A stretch of DNA of 64,000 nucleotides from Advenella incenata (GCF_004217095.1 NZ_SHKO01000001.1:1550001-1614000), one strand, 5' to 3'. Positions 25,956-35,290 are shown, counted from the first letter of the stretch. The notes: generated from the sequence alone by a model not told the origin. Made by a program: numbers and translations.

Positions 25956-26690
25956 CTACAAGCTTGCGGTGGGACGGACAACGATTTCGCTCGTATCGAT
26001 ATCGTCCGGCTGGTTGATGACATGTGCAATCGCTGCGGCGATCGCCTCTGGTTTAAGCGCAATTTGCCGGTAGCTTTGCATGGCAGCGGCCGCTGCTGCG
26101 TCGGTAATGGTATTGGCCAGCTCCGATTCGACCACGCCCGGATAAACGCAGGTGATGCGAATTTTGTCGTTCTCCTGCCGTAGTCCGTCCGATAGCGCGC
26201 GTACCGCGTATTTGGTAGCGCAGTAGACGGCAGCTGTTGGCACGACCTGAAGTCCGCCGATAGACGAAACATTGATGATTTGTCCGCCATTGTGTTTCTG
26301 CATGGTCGGCAGGACCGCAGCGATGCCATAGAGCACGCCCCGTAAATTAACGTCGATCATTTGGTTCCACTCATCAACTTTCAATGCGGCCATGGGCGAC
26401 AGGGGCATCACACCTGCATTATTGATCATCACATCAATGCGCCCATAGCTGCTGACCGCAAAATCGGCGAATGCCTGCACGTCTTGTTGCCGGGTGACAT
26501 CCAGGGCGCGATACATGACTTGGGCGCCGTTTGCGCGCAGATCCTGCGTCAGCGTTTCCAGTTTGTCGGTTCGGCGTGCGCCAACGATCAGTCTGTGCCC
26601 CTGCGTTGCCAGTAAACGGGCACACGCCTCTCCAATACCGCTACTGGCCCCCGTAAGAAGTATGACCTTGCTGCGTTCTGGTTTATGCAT
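25956..26690 (-). CDS. Short-chain dehydrogenase/reductase (classical SDR)
   Basis: This 244-residue NAD(P)H-dependent oxidoreductase has the cofactor motif TGASSGIGEACARLL, NNAGVMPLSP, and the active-site YCATKYA. The sequence resembles the YdfG/serine-dehydrogenase-like group of classical SDRs. The start at 26690 follows AAGGAAACCAGAGTG. It forms an apparent operon with the SnoaL-like gene and is divergent from the AraC gene, which may control it. The substrate is unknown. Confidence 0.88.
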   Translation of the reverse strand: MHKPERSKVILLTGASSGIGEACARLLATQGHRLIVGARRTDKLETLTQDLRANGAQVMYRALDVTRQQDVQAFADFAVSSYGRIDVMINNAGVMPLSPMAALKVDEWNQMIDVNLRGVLYGIAAVLPTMQKHNGGQIINVSSIGGLQVVPTAAVYCATKYAVRALSDGLRQENDKIRITCVYPGVVESELANTITDAAAAAAMQSYRQIALKPEAIAAAIAHVINQPDDIDTSEIVVRPTASL

Positions 26691-26939
26691 CACTCTGGTT
26701 TCCTTATAGTAGTAGGGCGTGCATCCCTGCCTGCAATGGCCAGGGGAGCATCCCGATAGAGTGAATGCTAAAGGCAATGGCTAAGTATGCTAAGACCTGA
26801 TCTTCTTGGGTTCTTGCCTATTTCTATTTCGATGAGATTTTTGGAACAAAATAAAACGCTGCTGTTAGACTATTCCTATTGAAATGTCCGGATGCATCAG
26901 TCGCGCGTTTGCGGTCTGAACTTTTTACCAGGAACTACT

Positions 26940-27881
26940 ATGTCCTCTCAGCAAATGCGTATGGTTGAACTGATCCAGCGACTCGCACCGAGTGAGGGCT
27001 ACACGCAGTCATTGCTCGAAGGGGTGACCTTCATGCGATCCAATCGTCCGCTTGCAACCACGCAGGCACTGTACGAACCGAGTATCGTGATCGTGATTCA
27101 GGGGCGCAAACGCGGTGTTCACGGTGGGAATGTGTACGTTTACGACGCTCAGCATTATTTGGTGCTATCAGTGCCATTGCCGTTTTCCACCGAGACCGAG
27201 GCTAGCGAAGCGGAGCCCATGCTCGGGATAGCGCTGCGTATAGACACAACAGCGACGGCGGAAATCGCAATTGCCCTCGATGATTATGTGTCACCTGCCA
27301 AGGCGCAGCCCGCTCCCTTGTACGCCACTCGTATGGAGGAGAAACTTCAGGATGCGACATTGCGTCTGCTCGAAGCGCTCAATTGCCCTGTCGAAGCCTT
27401 GGTGCTGGGGCCAGCACTACTGCGTGAAATTACATTCCGTGTGCTCACTGGCGAGCAGGGAGGTGCATTGCTTGCGGCGCTTCAGCAAGGCGGCCACTTC
27501 GGGCGCATTGCCAAGATACTCAGGAAAATCCATATTCATTATGCGTCAGATCTTAATGTCGCTGCGCTGGCAAAGGAAGCCAGTTTGAGTGTTCCAGCTT
27601 TCCATGTGCATTTTAAAGCGGTAACCATGAGCTCGCCAATTCAGTACATAAAGGCAATTCGCCTACATAACGCGCGCTTGATGATGGTACGCAATGGCAT
27701 GAGTGCGGCGACCGCCTCGGAGCAGGTCGGCTACGAAAGTCCGTCTCAGTTCAGCCGCGAGTTCAAGAGACTGTTCGGCCGCAGCCCGGCACAGGAACTG
27801 CAGCACCTGAAGCAAATCCTGTCGCTGTCTTCCCCGATATTGCGTCCCCCAGGACAGTCAGGCAGCCAGGCCCATCCATAA
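26940..27881 (+). CDS. AraC-family regulator with AraC-type N-terminal domain
   Basis: This 313-residue regulator has an N-terminal cupin-like ligand domain of the AraC_N type (GVTFMRSNRPLATTQALYEPSI in two parts, VIQGRKRGVHGG) and a C-terminal AraC HTH (LNVAALAKEASLSVPAFHVHF, SAATASEQVGYESPSQFSRE). The start at 26940 follows CAGGAACTACT. The 249-base divergent region to the SDR gene suggests it regulates the SDR/SnoaL pair; this organisation is common for this subfamily. The effector is unknown. Confidence 0.9.
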   Translation: MSSQQMRMVELIQRLAPSEGYTQSLLEGVTFMRSNRPLATTQALYEPSIVIVIQGRKRGVHGGNVYVYDAQHYLVLSVPLPFSTETEASEAEPMLGIALRIDTTATAEIAIALDDYVSPAKAQPAPLYATRMEEKLQDATLRLLEALNCPVEALVLGPALLREITFRVLTGEQGGALLAALQQGGHFGRIAKILRKIHIHYASDLNVAALAKEASLSVPAFHVHFKAVTMSSPIQYIKAIRLHNARLMMVRNGMSAATASEQVGYESPSQFSREFKRLFGRSPAQELQHLKQILSLSSPILRPPGQSGSQAHP

Positions 27882-28052
27882 ACACCATGGTGAAAAAAAT
27901 GTTTGGATGCAGTCGGAAACTGAGGGAAAAATTGGGTAAAAATTGGTTAATGCCGGTCCAAGCACAATTGAAATTATGCTAAAGATAGTATTAAGGCCAC
28001 AATTGACTACCATTCTGGTGTGAGCCTTATTTCACTTATATGAGGTGATGCT

Positions 28053-28307
28053 ATGAATACCGATGAAACGATTCAACAAAAGGCGGCTGCCGCTGCAGAC
28101 AAAGCACAAGCCGCAACCGAGGAATTTATTGACGATCCTAAAGAGCAAATCAAGCGTCGGGCGGGCCAGGCAGCCGGTGATGCATCGTATGCATTCAATT
28201 CACTGGTCGATTCGATAGAAGATTGCACCAGACGCAGCCCGGGATGCGCGCTGCTTATTGCCGGGCTGATTGGTGTGTGTGTCGGTCGTCATTTTTACAA
28301 GAAATAG
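28053..28307 (+). CDS. Small DUF883/ElaB-like membrane-anchored protein
   Basis: This 84-residue protein has an Ala/Glu/Lys-rich helical N-terminal part (about residues 8-45) and a C-terminal hydrophobic segment CALLIAGLIGVCVGRHFYKK ending with basic residues. That layout is the one found in the ElaB/YqjD/DUF883 family of inner-membrane proteins, some of which bind stationary-phase ribosomes. The ATG follows TGAGGTGATGCT. Similarity is by layout, and I could not confirm the family with certainty. It lies in a neighbourhood of stress-type genes. Confidence 0.72.
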   Translation: MNTDETIQQKAAAAADKAQAATEEFIDDPKEQIKRRAGQAAGDASYAFNSLVDSIEDCTRRSPGCALLIAGLIGVCVGRHFYKK

Positions 28308-28448
28308 ATACGACGCAAAGGGAGATTGATGGATGTGATCCGTTGCCCGAGACCTTTTCGGCAGGTTGCAGAAATTGAAAAGGCGCATGTACAGATAAAC
28401 AAAAACTGGGTAAAAACGGTGATGTGCATCCAGCGGATTATTTGCCAG

Positions 28449-28655
28449 TCATCCATTCATCGCGGGCCCATCGTGCCAGAAACGCAGAAGATGTAGATCA
28501 CCCCTGATCATGGGGGATGCAGATTTTCTGCGGCTCTTTTTTGCGCGGATCCAGACCTTACCAGTCCAATAGGCTTCCCGCTCTGCTCCCGTAAACAGTT
28601 TGATCGGATAGGTGCCCGGTTTCGGCGGAACAGCGTCATCGATGCAGTGCCACAT
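28449..28655 (-). CDS. Small hypothetical protein (68 aa)
   Basis: This 68-residue reading frame starts MWHCIDDAVPPKPGTYPIK and is supported by an excellent ribosome site, AAGGAGAGGCCAG, directly before the ATG at 28655. It is rich in Lys, Arg and Trp, with a basic patch RAKKSRRKSA. I do not recognise the family. Its neighbours are the DUF883-like gene and, further right, the DUF4142 gene. A longer frame starting at 28745 has no ribosome site. Confidence 0.5.
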   Translation of the reverse strand: MWHCIDDAVPPKPGTYPIKLFTGAEREAYWTGKVWIRAKKSRRKSASPMIRGDLHLLRFWHDGPAMNG

Positions 28656-29119
28656 CTGGCCTCTCCTTGATCGTTGGCATGTGCCTGTTTTATTGTCTTG
28701 CAGAATTGTCTTGCAGGAATAACAGGCTATATCAAAATGACACAAAAATGTTGACTTATGAGTATCAAAATTTTTCGGAAATAGGGTGGCGTAGAATCGG
28801 CAAAATCAGCATTTGCTCTGTATGTTCCCGTAACAGCAAAGATCTGGTACCTAAGCGTCCGCTACTTTTGCCAATAGCTTTGCATGGCATGTCAAAAATT
28901 ATTTGCAACTTCATTTAAGCGTCAATCGTGACATGGCCAGGATCAAGAGGCGTATGCTGCAGCTATCATTATGGCAAGTTATATGGTTGTCACTGAAGGC
29001 ATGATCACGATGCCCAGTAATTGATTCCTGAACTCAATGATTACAGATCGGACGCTCTATTTATATCTGGGTTCTCTGCAATTTTGTGCGGTGCATTAGC
29101 TGCGTCTCCGATCTCGCCC
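28656..29119. other. 464-base region without a supported gene
   Basis: The region is AT-richer than its surroundings. A plus-strand frame at about 28667-28918 has no ribosome site or recognisable motif. Near the right end, AGATCGGACGC (29045-29055) and GCGTCTCCGATCT (29102-29114) form an imperfect inverted repeat just beyond the DUF4142 stop; it could act as a weak transcript end. Confidence 0.5.
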
Positions 29120-29707
29120 TCAGGGTCTGGGCATGGCTTTGATGACGGTCGGGTTGAGTGCCTTGGCCAGCTTCAGGTGCGTCTGCAGCGACGGTAATGT
29201 TTTTTCGGCAAAGGCCTTGATATCCCGGTCTTGACTATTGACGGCGGCATCCTGGAACAACGCAATGGTACTCTCATGTGCTGCTACGCCCAGCCGGTCT
29301 ACATAGCTCTCATCAAACTTGGCGTCCAATAGACTGAGCGCCTGGAGTTCGCCTTTTTGCAGCAAGGAAGGTGCTGTCGGCAACTTGACGTCTTTGGTCG
29401 CTGCCAGCGCTTTCAGCTCGTCATTAACCTTGGTATGTTCGGTGATCATCTGGGCTGCAAAGCGCTTGACTTCGCCGGTTGCCGCTTTTTTCTGGGCAAG
29501 CATGGCGCCCTCGATTTCTGCCATGCCGGCTTGCGCCGCATCGTTAAGAAATGATTGATCGCTTGCCACTAGCGGTTGGGTCGTCGGCGGATTGTCTACG
29601 TCCGGGCTCGTATGGGTAGCAGGGTTAGCCGGCTGTGCGCCAGCCGCAATGGGAACGATTAATAATGCCGATAACAATACGATCGTTTTGCAGGATAACT
29701 GAAACAT
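29120..29707 (-). CDS. Secreted DUF4142 protein
   Basis: This 195-residue protein has a signal peptide (TIVLLSALLIVPIAAGAQ) and a DUF4142 four-helix domain with a ferritin-like look: QSFLNDAAQAGMAEIEGAML, VKRFAAQMITEHTKVNDEL, ESTIALFQDAAVN. The ATG at 29707 follows TTGGAGGCTAT. Proteins of this family are periplasmic and often adjoin stress-response genes in proteobacteria, but a precise role is not known. A Pro/Thr-rich linker separates the signal from the domain. Confidence 0.85.
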   Translation of the reverse strand: MFQLSCKTIVLLSALLIVPIAAGAQPANPATHTSPDVDNPPTTQPLVASDQSFLNDAAQAGMAEIEGAMLAQKKAATGEVKRFAAQMITEHTKVNDELKALAATKDVKLPTAPSLLQKGELQALSLLDAKFDESYVDRLGVAAHESTIALFQDAAVNSQDRDIKAFAEKTLPSLQTHLKLAKALNPTVIKAMPRP

Positions 29708-30433
29708 ATAGCCTCCAACATCCGGTGAGTGCCCGGACTATTCCGAGCTTCATCTATTGTTTGTCCATGCGCGTCGCATTTGTGAGTAACAACAACGGGT
29801 CCATAAAGCTGCGCTGTGTGCCGTTGCCTTTGTGTTTGACGACAGCGCAGGGGCAGTGTGTTCGTGCCGATATATTCACGCGTTTTTGGCAGAGGATTTA
29901 AATCACCGTCGCCGTGACATCGAACGCTCAGGCGCTGTATCGCCGGACGCTTTTGCGCTTGGGCGCAATGGTGTAGCGTGCCAGGGCAGCGTAGCAGGCA
30001 TGGACAGGATTCATACTAGCAATCAAATCGACTGAAAAATATGGGATGTTACATATGCTTAAAAAGACTATGGGCCTGAAATAAAAAAGGGCCTGTCGCG
30101 TTAGGCTCGCATTTGAGGCGACTAATGAGCAATACCACGCAGTTAGAAGGATATTTGACGAGCTTGGCGAACGTGTTGCATCGCGCCTTTACGTGTCTTT
30201 ACAAACTAGTAGGCGGGATGTTTGCGTCGGGCCGATGTCAGGGCAGATAATGAAATTGTCTTTTGGCCTTAGGTGAAAAAGACGTGGCTCGTATCAACCG
30301 GCCCGGTACGCAGGCGCGCATATAAGAACAATGACAGAGATCGCGTGCACATGTAGAAAATCCATGCGTTTACAGGGACGGAATACGACTTGAATCTACC
30401 GTGAAATAGAACTCTCAATCGCAAGGAGAAAAT
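29708..30433. other. 726-base region between DUF4142 and SDR genes
   Basis: No convincing protein gene longer than 45 residues is present. It serves as the divergent promoter region for the DUF4142 gene (left) and the stress-type SDR gene (right). A 41-codon frame at 30125-30250 is listed separately with low confidence. Otherwise I see no strong inverted repeats. Confidence 0.5.
30125..30250 (+). CDS. Possible 41-residue peptide, uncertain
   Basis: ATG at 30125 is preceded by GAGGCGACTA, a fair ribosome site, and the frame runs 41 codons to TAA. The peptide begins MSNTTQLEGYLTSLANVLHR and could form an amphipathic helix. I do not recognise it, and coding is not proven. Confidence 0.22.
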   Translation: MSNTTQLEGYLTSLANVLHRAFTCLYKLVGGMFASGRCQGR

Positions 30434-31285
30434 ATGACACAGACAATGCCAGTCCAGGAACAGCAAGTGCAGCCCGGCCGGGAGTCAAAAATGCACCCGG
30501 CCCCTGTTTATGACGATCCGCATTACAAGTCAGCAGGTAAATTGCAGGATAAAGTCGCACTCATCACCGGCGGCGATAGCGGGATAGGGCGTGCAACAAC
30601 CATTGCGTTTGCCAAGGAGGGTGCCAGGATCGCCATTGTTTATCTGGAAGAAGATCGTGACGCCAGGGAAACCCAACAATGCGCGCAAGCGTATGGCTCG
30701 GAAGTGTTGTTGATCAAGGGCGATATTGGCGACGTGGCGTTTGCGAAAAAATGCGTCAATGACACATTCGAACATTTTGGAAAGCTGGATATTTTGGTCA
30801 ATAATGCGGGTGAGCAGCACACTGCCGCCGAGCCGGAGGATATCAGCTATGAGCAATTGGTGCGCACTTTTCAGACCAATTTCTTCAGCACTGTCACCAT
30901 AACGCTCGAAGCGCTCAAGGTCATGCGCGAAGGCGCATCCATTATTAACACATCTTCCATTACCGCTTTTAAAGGTAATCCGGATCTGATTGACTATTCG
31001 GCGACCAAAGGCGCGATTACGTCTTTTACGCGCTCTCTTTCGACAAAAATAGTTGATCGGCAGATTCGCGTGAATGCTGTCGCGCCCGGACCCATCTGGA
31101 CACCACTCATACCGGCTTCTTTTTCGGCTGACAAGGTGGCCAAGTTCGGCAAAGACACCCCCATGGGCCGCCCGGAGCAGCCGTTTGAACTGGCGCCGGC
31201 CTACGTCTATCTTGCCAGCCCGGATTCCAGTTATGTGACGGGCCAGACGATTCATGTTAACGGCGGTACGGTGCTGAATGGATAG
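30434..31285 (+). CDS. Stress-type SDR oxidoreductase (GSP39/YghA-like)
   Basis: This 283-residue SDR has an extended N-terminal arm with DPHYKSAGKLQDKVALITGG, typical of the YghA/general stress protein 39 group. The cofactor motif is TGGDSGIGRATT, NNAGEQH follows, and the active site is YSATKGA. The C-terminus shows VTGQTIHVNGG. The ATG follows AAGGAGAAAAT. It sits with the DUF883-like and DUF4142 genes, which suggests a stress-linked neighbourhood. Members reduce aldehydes; the physiological substrate is unknown. Confidence 0.88.
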   Translation: MTQTMPVQEQQVQPGRESKMHPAPVYDDPHYKSAGKLQDKVALITGGDSGIGRATTIAFAKEGARIAIVYLEEDRDARETQQCAQAYGSEVLLIKGDIGDVAFAKKCVNDTFEHFGKLDILVNNAGEQHTAAEPEDISYEQLVRTFQTNFFSTVTITLEALKVMREGASIINTSSITAFKGNPDLIDYSATKGAITSFTRSLSTKIVDRQIRVNAVAPGPIWTPLIPASFSADKVAKFGKDTPMGRPEQPFELAPAYVYLASPDSSYVTGQTIHVNGGTVLNG

Positions 31286-31432
31286 GTGGGATCACAGATG
31301 ACATCAGCGGCGACTTCGAGTGGCGACGCGGACTTTTTATTACATCTGTCATTAGGCGGCGGTTTGTCTCAGGCGCGGCTTTCAACCCTGACAGTAAAAC
31401 AGCCCGGCAAGGCGACCTGGAATCCGCAGTTG

Positions 31433-32233
31433 TTACAACAGGGCGCGTACAAAAGCGACAATGGCGTCGGTGGTTTCCTGCGGCTTGTCGCGATGCGGGG
31501 AATGGCGGCAATCGTCAATGACATACAACTTGACGTCAGCCGCTAGCTGGGCGATATGCTCGATCTGGGCCAGCGACCCGTATTCGTCTTCTCGCCCCTG
31601 AATAGCCAGGATCGGGCACTGGATGCATGCCACGTCATCTTCAATATTCCAATGCCTGAATGCAGGCGAGAGCCAGACGTTATTCCATCCCCAGAAGGCC
31701 GAATCGACATTGTCGTGATAGCGTTGCAGTTTGTCGGGCAGGTTGCTGTTCAGATAGGCAGTGCGGGCCAGTTCGATATTTCTCACGGTGGCCTCTTCGA
31801 CAAACAGGTGCGGGGCCAGCACCGCCGCTGCACGGATGCGATCAGGAAAAGCCGCGGCGTACAGCAGCGCGATTGAGGCGCCGTCGCTATGCCCGACTAA
31901 AATAGGTTGGTCAGCGCGCGTGTCTATTCCAAGCGCGCTGAAAAAAGCCGGTAGAAAATGTTGTGCCTGGATGTGCATGAAGTCTGGCAACCATTGTTCC
32001 TGGGCAGGGCGGGGCGTGGATTTGCCGTAGCCGTGGCGTGAAAAAACCAGACCGCGGCAATCGAGCAGGCGGCACAGATTTGCGGGCCAGTCTTTCCACA
32101 TCGCGACCGAACCCAGGCCCTCGTGCAGGAAGACCAGAAGCGGCCGGTCAAGCCTGTCGGGCTGAATCAACTGATATTCGATAGCCGCGGTTATTTCGTC
32201 ATATGAAACGTTGGTCAGTTGTATGTCAGCCAT
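31433..32233 (-). CDS. Alpha/beta-hydrolase
   Basis: This 266-residue enzyme has the alpha/beta-hydrolase fold: oxyanion segment FLHEGLGSVAMWKDWP, nucleophile elbow VGHSDGAS with Ser as nucleophile, an acid near GREDEYG, and the catalytic His in DDCRHSPHRDKP. The first residues (MADIQLTNVSYDE) suggest the start at 32233; earlier in-frame starts add an unlikely tail. It is divergent from the MaoC gene. It could be an ester or lactone hydrolase of aromatic catabolism, but no substrate is shown. Confidence 0.85.
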   Translation of the reverse strand: MADIQLTNVSYDEITAAIEYQLIQPDRLDRPLLVFLHEGLGSVAMWKDWPANLCRLLDCRGLVFSRHGYGKSTPRPAQEQWLPDFMHIQAQHFLPAFFSALGIDTRADQPILVGHSDGASIALLYAAAFPDRIRAAAVLAPHLFVEEATVRNIELARTAYLNSNLPDKLQRYHDNVDSAFWGWNNVWLSPAFRHWNIEDDVACIQCPILAIQGREDEYGSLAQIEHIAQLAADVKLYVIDDCRHSPHRDKPQETTDAIVAFVRALL

Positions 32234-32418
32234 TTTCAGAATAAGTGTGAGTTTGCAGTTGTGGGTAGGAAGTTTAAGTAAAATAGCCGGTTGCGGGCAG
32301 TTGTCTGGTCGTGCACCAGTTATTCGCACCAACATCAGTTTATCAAGTCAGACGCTGCATTTATAGAGGGGCATACAGCTTTTGCTGCATTTGTGCCGTT
32401 CACAATAAGGTTAGTTAA

Positions 32419-32877
32419 ATGAAATTCGCGGAATTCCAGCCGGGTATGGTCTTTGAACAGGGACCCCGGCATTTGACCGAAGAAGAAATCATTCGCTTCG
32501 CCGAAGCCTATGACCCACAGTGGTTTCACGTTAATCCGGAACGGGCCAAGGCCGGTCCCTGGAAAGGCCTGATCGCCAGCGGCTGGCACACCTGTGGGAT
32601 CGCCATGAAAATGGCCGTGGAAGCAGCACTGGAAGGTTCCGAATCGTTTGCTTCGCCTGGCCTGGACAGTGTCAAATGGCTCAAGCCGGTGCGGCCCGGC
32701 GATGATCTGTTCTGGAAAGGCGTGGTCAAGGCCAAGCGGATATCCAACACCCGGGAAGGGCTGGGCATTCTGCTCTGGAGCTGGGAAGTGACCAACCAAA
32801 AAAATGAAACGGTCCTGGAACTTGATGCCACCAGTCTTTTTGATATTTCCGAGAGTATGGAAAAAGACGAAGAATAA
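32419..32877 (+). CDS. MaoC-like hydratase
   Basis: This 152-residue hot-dog-fold protein carries the R-hydratase motif (IIRFAEAYDPQWFHVNPERA) with the Asp and His that form the catalytic pair, and SGWHTCGIAMKM. Such single-domain proteins hydrate enoyl-CoA thioesters. It ends at a strong bidirectional terminator. Its neighbours are the alpha/beta-hydrolase (divergent) and glutaryl-CoA dehydrogenase (convergent); a link to acyl-CoA breakdown is plausible. Confidence 0.9.
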   Translation: MKFAEFQPGMVFEQGPRHLTEEEIIRFAEAYDPQWFHVNPERAKAGPWKGLIASGWHTCGIAMKMAVEAALEGSESFASPGLDSVKWLKPVRPGDDLFWKGVVKAKRISNTREGLGILLWSWEVTNQKNETVLELDATSLFDISESMEKDEE

Positions 32878-32946
32878 TCTATCGAAATTCAATGGCTGGC
32901 GATCATGTAACCTGCCGTTGAATATTCAGTCTCACAGCACTAAATT

Positions 32947-32983
32947 AAAAAGCCAGCATGCGGTACCCGATGCTGGCTTTTGT
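32947..32983. terminator. Bidirectional terminator between MaoC and gcdH
   Basis: AGCCAGCAT (32951-32959) and ATGCTGGCT (32970-32978) pair, with A-run before and T-run after, so it works for both strands. It lies after the MaoC stop and downstream of the gcdH end. A second perfect stem follows at 33003-33025. Confidence 0.8.
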
Positions 32984-33002
32984 CTGGCCTGAGGTTTCCT
33001 GC

Positions 33003-33029
33003 GGATGCTGTGAACCACAGCATCCTTTT
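33003..33029. terminator. 10-bp stem-loop next to the gcdH stop codon
   Basis: GGATGCTGTG and CACAGCATCC pair perfectly around AAC and are followed on the plus strand by TTTT. It begins seven bases from the gcdH stop codon on the other strand. It may stop plus-strand read-through or protect the gcdH message end. Confidence 0.55.
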
Positions 33030-33035
33030 GGATGA

Positions 33036-34229
33036 TTAGTAGAACGCCTGCAGGCCGGTTTGTGCACGACCCAGAATCAGGGCGTGCACATCATGTGTGC
33101 CTTCGTAGGTATTGACTACTTCCAGATTCACCAAGTGGCGGGCTACGCCAAATTCATCTGAAATGCCATTGCCGCCCAGCATGTCGCGCGCCATACGGGC
33201 AATATCCAGCGATTTGCCGCAGGAATTGCGTTTCATGATAGATGTGATTTCAACGGCAGCCGTACCTTCGTCTTTCATGCGACCCAGACGCAGGCAGCCC
33301 TGCAGGCCAAGTGTGATTTCTGTCTGCATGTCGGCCAGTTTTTTCTGAATCAGTTGGTTCTGCGCCAGCGGGCGACCAAACTGCTTACGATCCATCGTGT
33401 ATTGACGGGCCATGTGCCAGCAGGCTTCGGCTGCGCCCAGAGCGCCCCAGGCGATGCCGTAACGGGCAGAGTTCAGGCAGGTAAAGGGACCGCGTAGACC
33501 GCTTACGCCCGGCAGCATCTGTTCATCAGATACTTGCACGTCGTCCATTACGATTTCACCTGTGATAGAGGCACGCAGGCCGACCTTGCCGTGGATGGCT
33601 GGTGCAGACAGGCCTTTCATGCCTTTTTCCAGAATGAAGCCGCGAATTTTTCCATCAAAATCGCCGCCGACACAACGTGCCCATACGACAAACACATCAG
33701 CGATCGGCGAGTTGGTGATCCACATTTTGTTGCCACTCAGGCTGTAGCCGCTGTCGATTTTTTTTGCGCGGGTTTCCATGCCATCCGGGTCAGAGCCATG
33801 ATTGGGTTCGGTCAGGCCGAAGCATCCGATCCATTGACCAGAGGCCAGTTTTGGCAGATATTTGGATTTTTGTTCTTCGCTGCCGAATTCATTAATTGGC
33901 ACCATCACCAGTGAAGACTGGACACTCATCATGGAACGGTAGCCCGAGTCTATGCGCTCCACTTCGCGCGCGATAAGCCCGTAGGCGACGTAGTTCAGAC
34001 CACCGCCACCGTATTGTTCAGGAATGGTGGGGCCTAGCAGGCCCAACTCGCCCATTTCGCTGAAAATGGCCGGATCGGTTTTTTCGTGGCGAAAGGCTTC
34101 CAATACACGGGGTGCCAATTTGTCCTGGCAGTATGCCGCAGCGGCATCGCGAATCATGCGTTCTTCGTCGGTCAACTGTGCATTGAGCAGCAGAGGATCG
34201 TCCCAGTGGAATGAGGGGTTAGAGGACAT
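33036..34229 (-). CDS. gcdH: Glutaryl-CoA dehydrogenase
   Basis: This 397-residue flavoenzyme oxidises and decarboxylates glutaryl-CoA to crotonyl-CoA in lysine and aromatic breakdown. Acyl-CoA dehydrogenase signatures are visible: [13 protein letters not shown], the FAD segment [17 protein letters not shown], and the catalytic Glu in [16 protein letters not shown]. The N-terminal part ([20 protein letters not shown]) and [12 protein letters not shown] are typical of glutaryl-CoA dehydrogenases. The ATG follows CAGGAGCCAACT. A LysR gene is divergent, with a 21-bp LysR-type site between them, a known gcdH-gcdR arrangement. Confidence 0.95.
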   Translation of the reverse strand: MSSNPSFHWDDPLLLNAQLTDEERMIRDAAAAYCQDKLAPRVLEAFRHEKTDPAIFSEMGELGLLGPTIPEQYGGGGLNYVAYGLIAREVERIDSGYRSMMSVQSSLVMVPINEFGSEEQKSKYLPKLASGQWIGCFGLTEPNHGSDPDGMETRAKKIDSGYSLSGNKMWITNSPIADVFVVWARCVGGDFDGKIRGFILEKGMKGLSAPAIHGKVGLRASITGEIVMDDVQVSDEQMLPGVSGLRGPFTCLNSARYGIAWGALGAAEACWHMARQYTMDRKQFGRPLAQNQLIQKKLADMQTEITLGLQGCLRLGRMKDEGTAAVEITSIMKRNSCGKSLDIARMARDMLGGNGISDEFGVARHLVNLEVVNTYEGTHDVHALILGRAQTGLQAFY

Positions 34230-34324
34230 AGTTGGCTCCTGTCTGTATTTATGAATGACGGCGTTCGGGTTTTGACGGGCTGACTGATCAGCACAGTCTG
34301 GATCAAAGCATTGTATGTGTTAAA

Positions 34325-34345
34325 TTATCAATGATCAATTGATAA
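34325..34345. promoter_or_regulatory. LysR-type operator between gcdH and its regulator
   Basis: TTATCAA and TTGATAA are perfect 7-bp inverted arms separated by TGATCAA, containing a T-N11-A pattern. It lies in the 167-base divergent region, about 50 bases upstream of the LysR start and 95 bases upstream of gcdH. The position suits a site for the LysR protein encoded next. Confidence 0.6.
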
Positions 34346-34396
34346 AAATGCACAATGTCGTGCGCTGTATTCAGATTGTTTCAGGCGGAGAGGGCG

Positions 34397-35290
34397 ATGC
34401 GTAAAGGTATTCCCAGCCTGGGCGCGTTGCAGGCGTTTGAGGCCTGCGCCCGTCTGGGCTCGTTTTCAAGGGCGGCCGAAGAGTTGTCGCTGACCCATAG
34501 TGCGGTATTTCGGCAAGTTGAAGGGCTGGAGGCCCGCTTGGGCGTGACGCTGTTCAACCGCGTGCGCCGGCGCATATCGCTCACGACACAGGGTGCGGAA
34601 TACGCAGCGCGCATACGCCACCATTTGGAACAACTGCAAAAGGATACCTTTGGGCTGATGAGCCGTTCGGGTCTGGGACGCAGCCTGCATATTGCGACGC
34701 TGCCCACCTTGGCCACTACCTGGCTGATTCCCCGGCTGGCCGATTTTCAGCGCCATTGGCCCGACGTCCAGATCAGCCTGTCGGTACGCACCCATCCGTT
34801 TCAGTTTACCGATGTGCCGGTGGATGGCGCCATTTATCATGCCGCACAGCCGTGGCCAAATACACAAGGCGTCATGTTATTTCGTGAGCAGGAATTGGTG
34901 CCGGTGTGTTCCTCGCAATTGCTGGCCCGCGCAAAGGAAAAAGGGGCAGGGGCGCTGGCGCAATTGACGCATTTGCACATGATGACGCGTCCCGATGCAT
35001 GGCCCAGTTGGTATGAACATAATGCCGTGCCATTTACGCCATTGGTGCTGGGTGGGCCTCGCTATGAACTGTTCACCATGCTGCTGGCTGCTGTAGATGC
35101 TGGGCTGGGTGTGGCGCTGGTGCCAGCTTTTGTTGCCCGTGAGCATATTAAAAGTGGTCGCTATGTGATGCCGGTATCGGCAACCCTGCCGGTGGAGACC
35201 GCCTATTATTTTGGCTATCCAAAAGCCGAAGGCTACCCAGAGGCATTGACTCTGTTCGAATCCTGGCTGAAGGCGCAGACGATACGTTAG
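34397..35290 (+). CDS. LysR-family regulator of gcdH
   Basis: This 297-residue LysR protein has the HTH at the N-terminus (LGALQAFEACARLGSFSRAA, EELSLTHSAVFRQVEGLE) and a C-terminal effector-binding domain ending AYYFGYPKAEGYPEALT. The start at 34397 follows GCGGAGAGGGCG. It is divergent from gcdH and is the likely activator responding to glutarate or glutaryl-CoA (GcdR-like); this role is inferred from context. Confidence 0.88.
   Translation: MRKGIPSLGALQAFEACARLGSFSRAAEELSLTHSAVFRQVEGLEARLGVTLFNRVRRRISLTTQGAEYAARIRHHLEQLQKDTFGLMSRSGLGRSLHIATLPTLATTWLIPRLADFQRHWPDVQISLSVRTHPFQFTDVPVDGAIYHAAQPWPNTQGVMLFREQELVPVCSSQLLARAKEKGAGALAQLTHLHMMTRPDAWPSWYEHNAVPFTPLVLGGPRYELFTMLLAAVDAGLGVALVPAFVAREHIKSGRYVMPVSATLPVETAYYFGYPKAEGYPEALTLFESWLKAQTIR

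Noticed and set aside
28667-28918. Plus-strand frame of 83 residues
   Set aside because: No ribosome site or family motif, and overlap with the upstream region of a better-supported small gene.
29635-30035. Short plus-strand frames in the long gap before the SDR gene
   Set aside because: No ribosome sites, and part of them lies antisense to the DUF4142 gene.
31286-31546. Plus-strand frame of 86 residues after the stress-type SDR
   Set aside because: It runs antisense into the alpha/beta-hydrolase gene and shows no recognisable motif.
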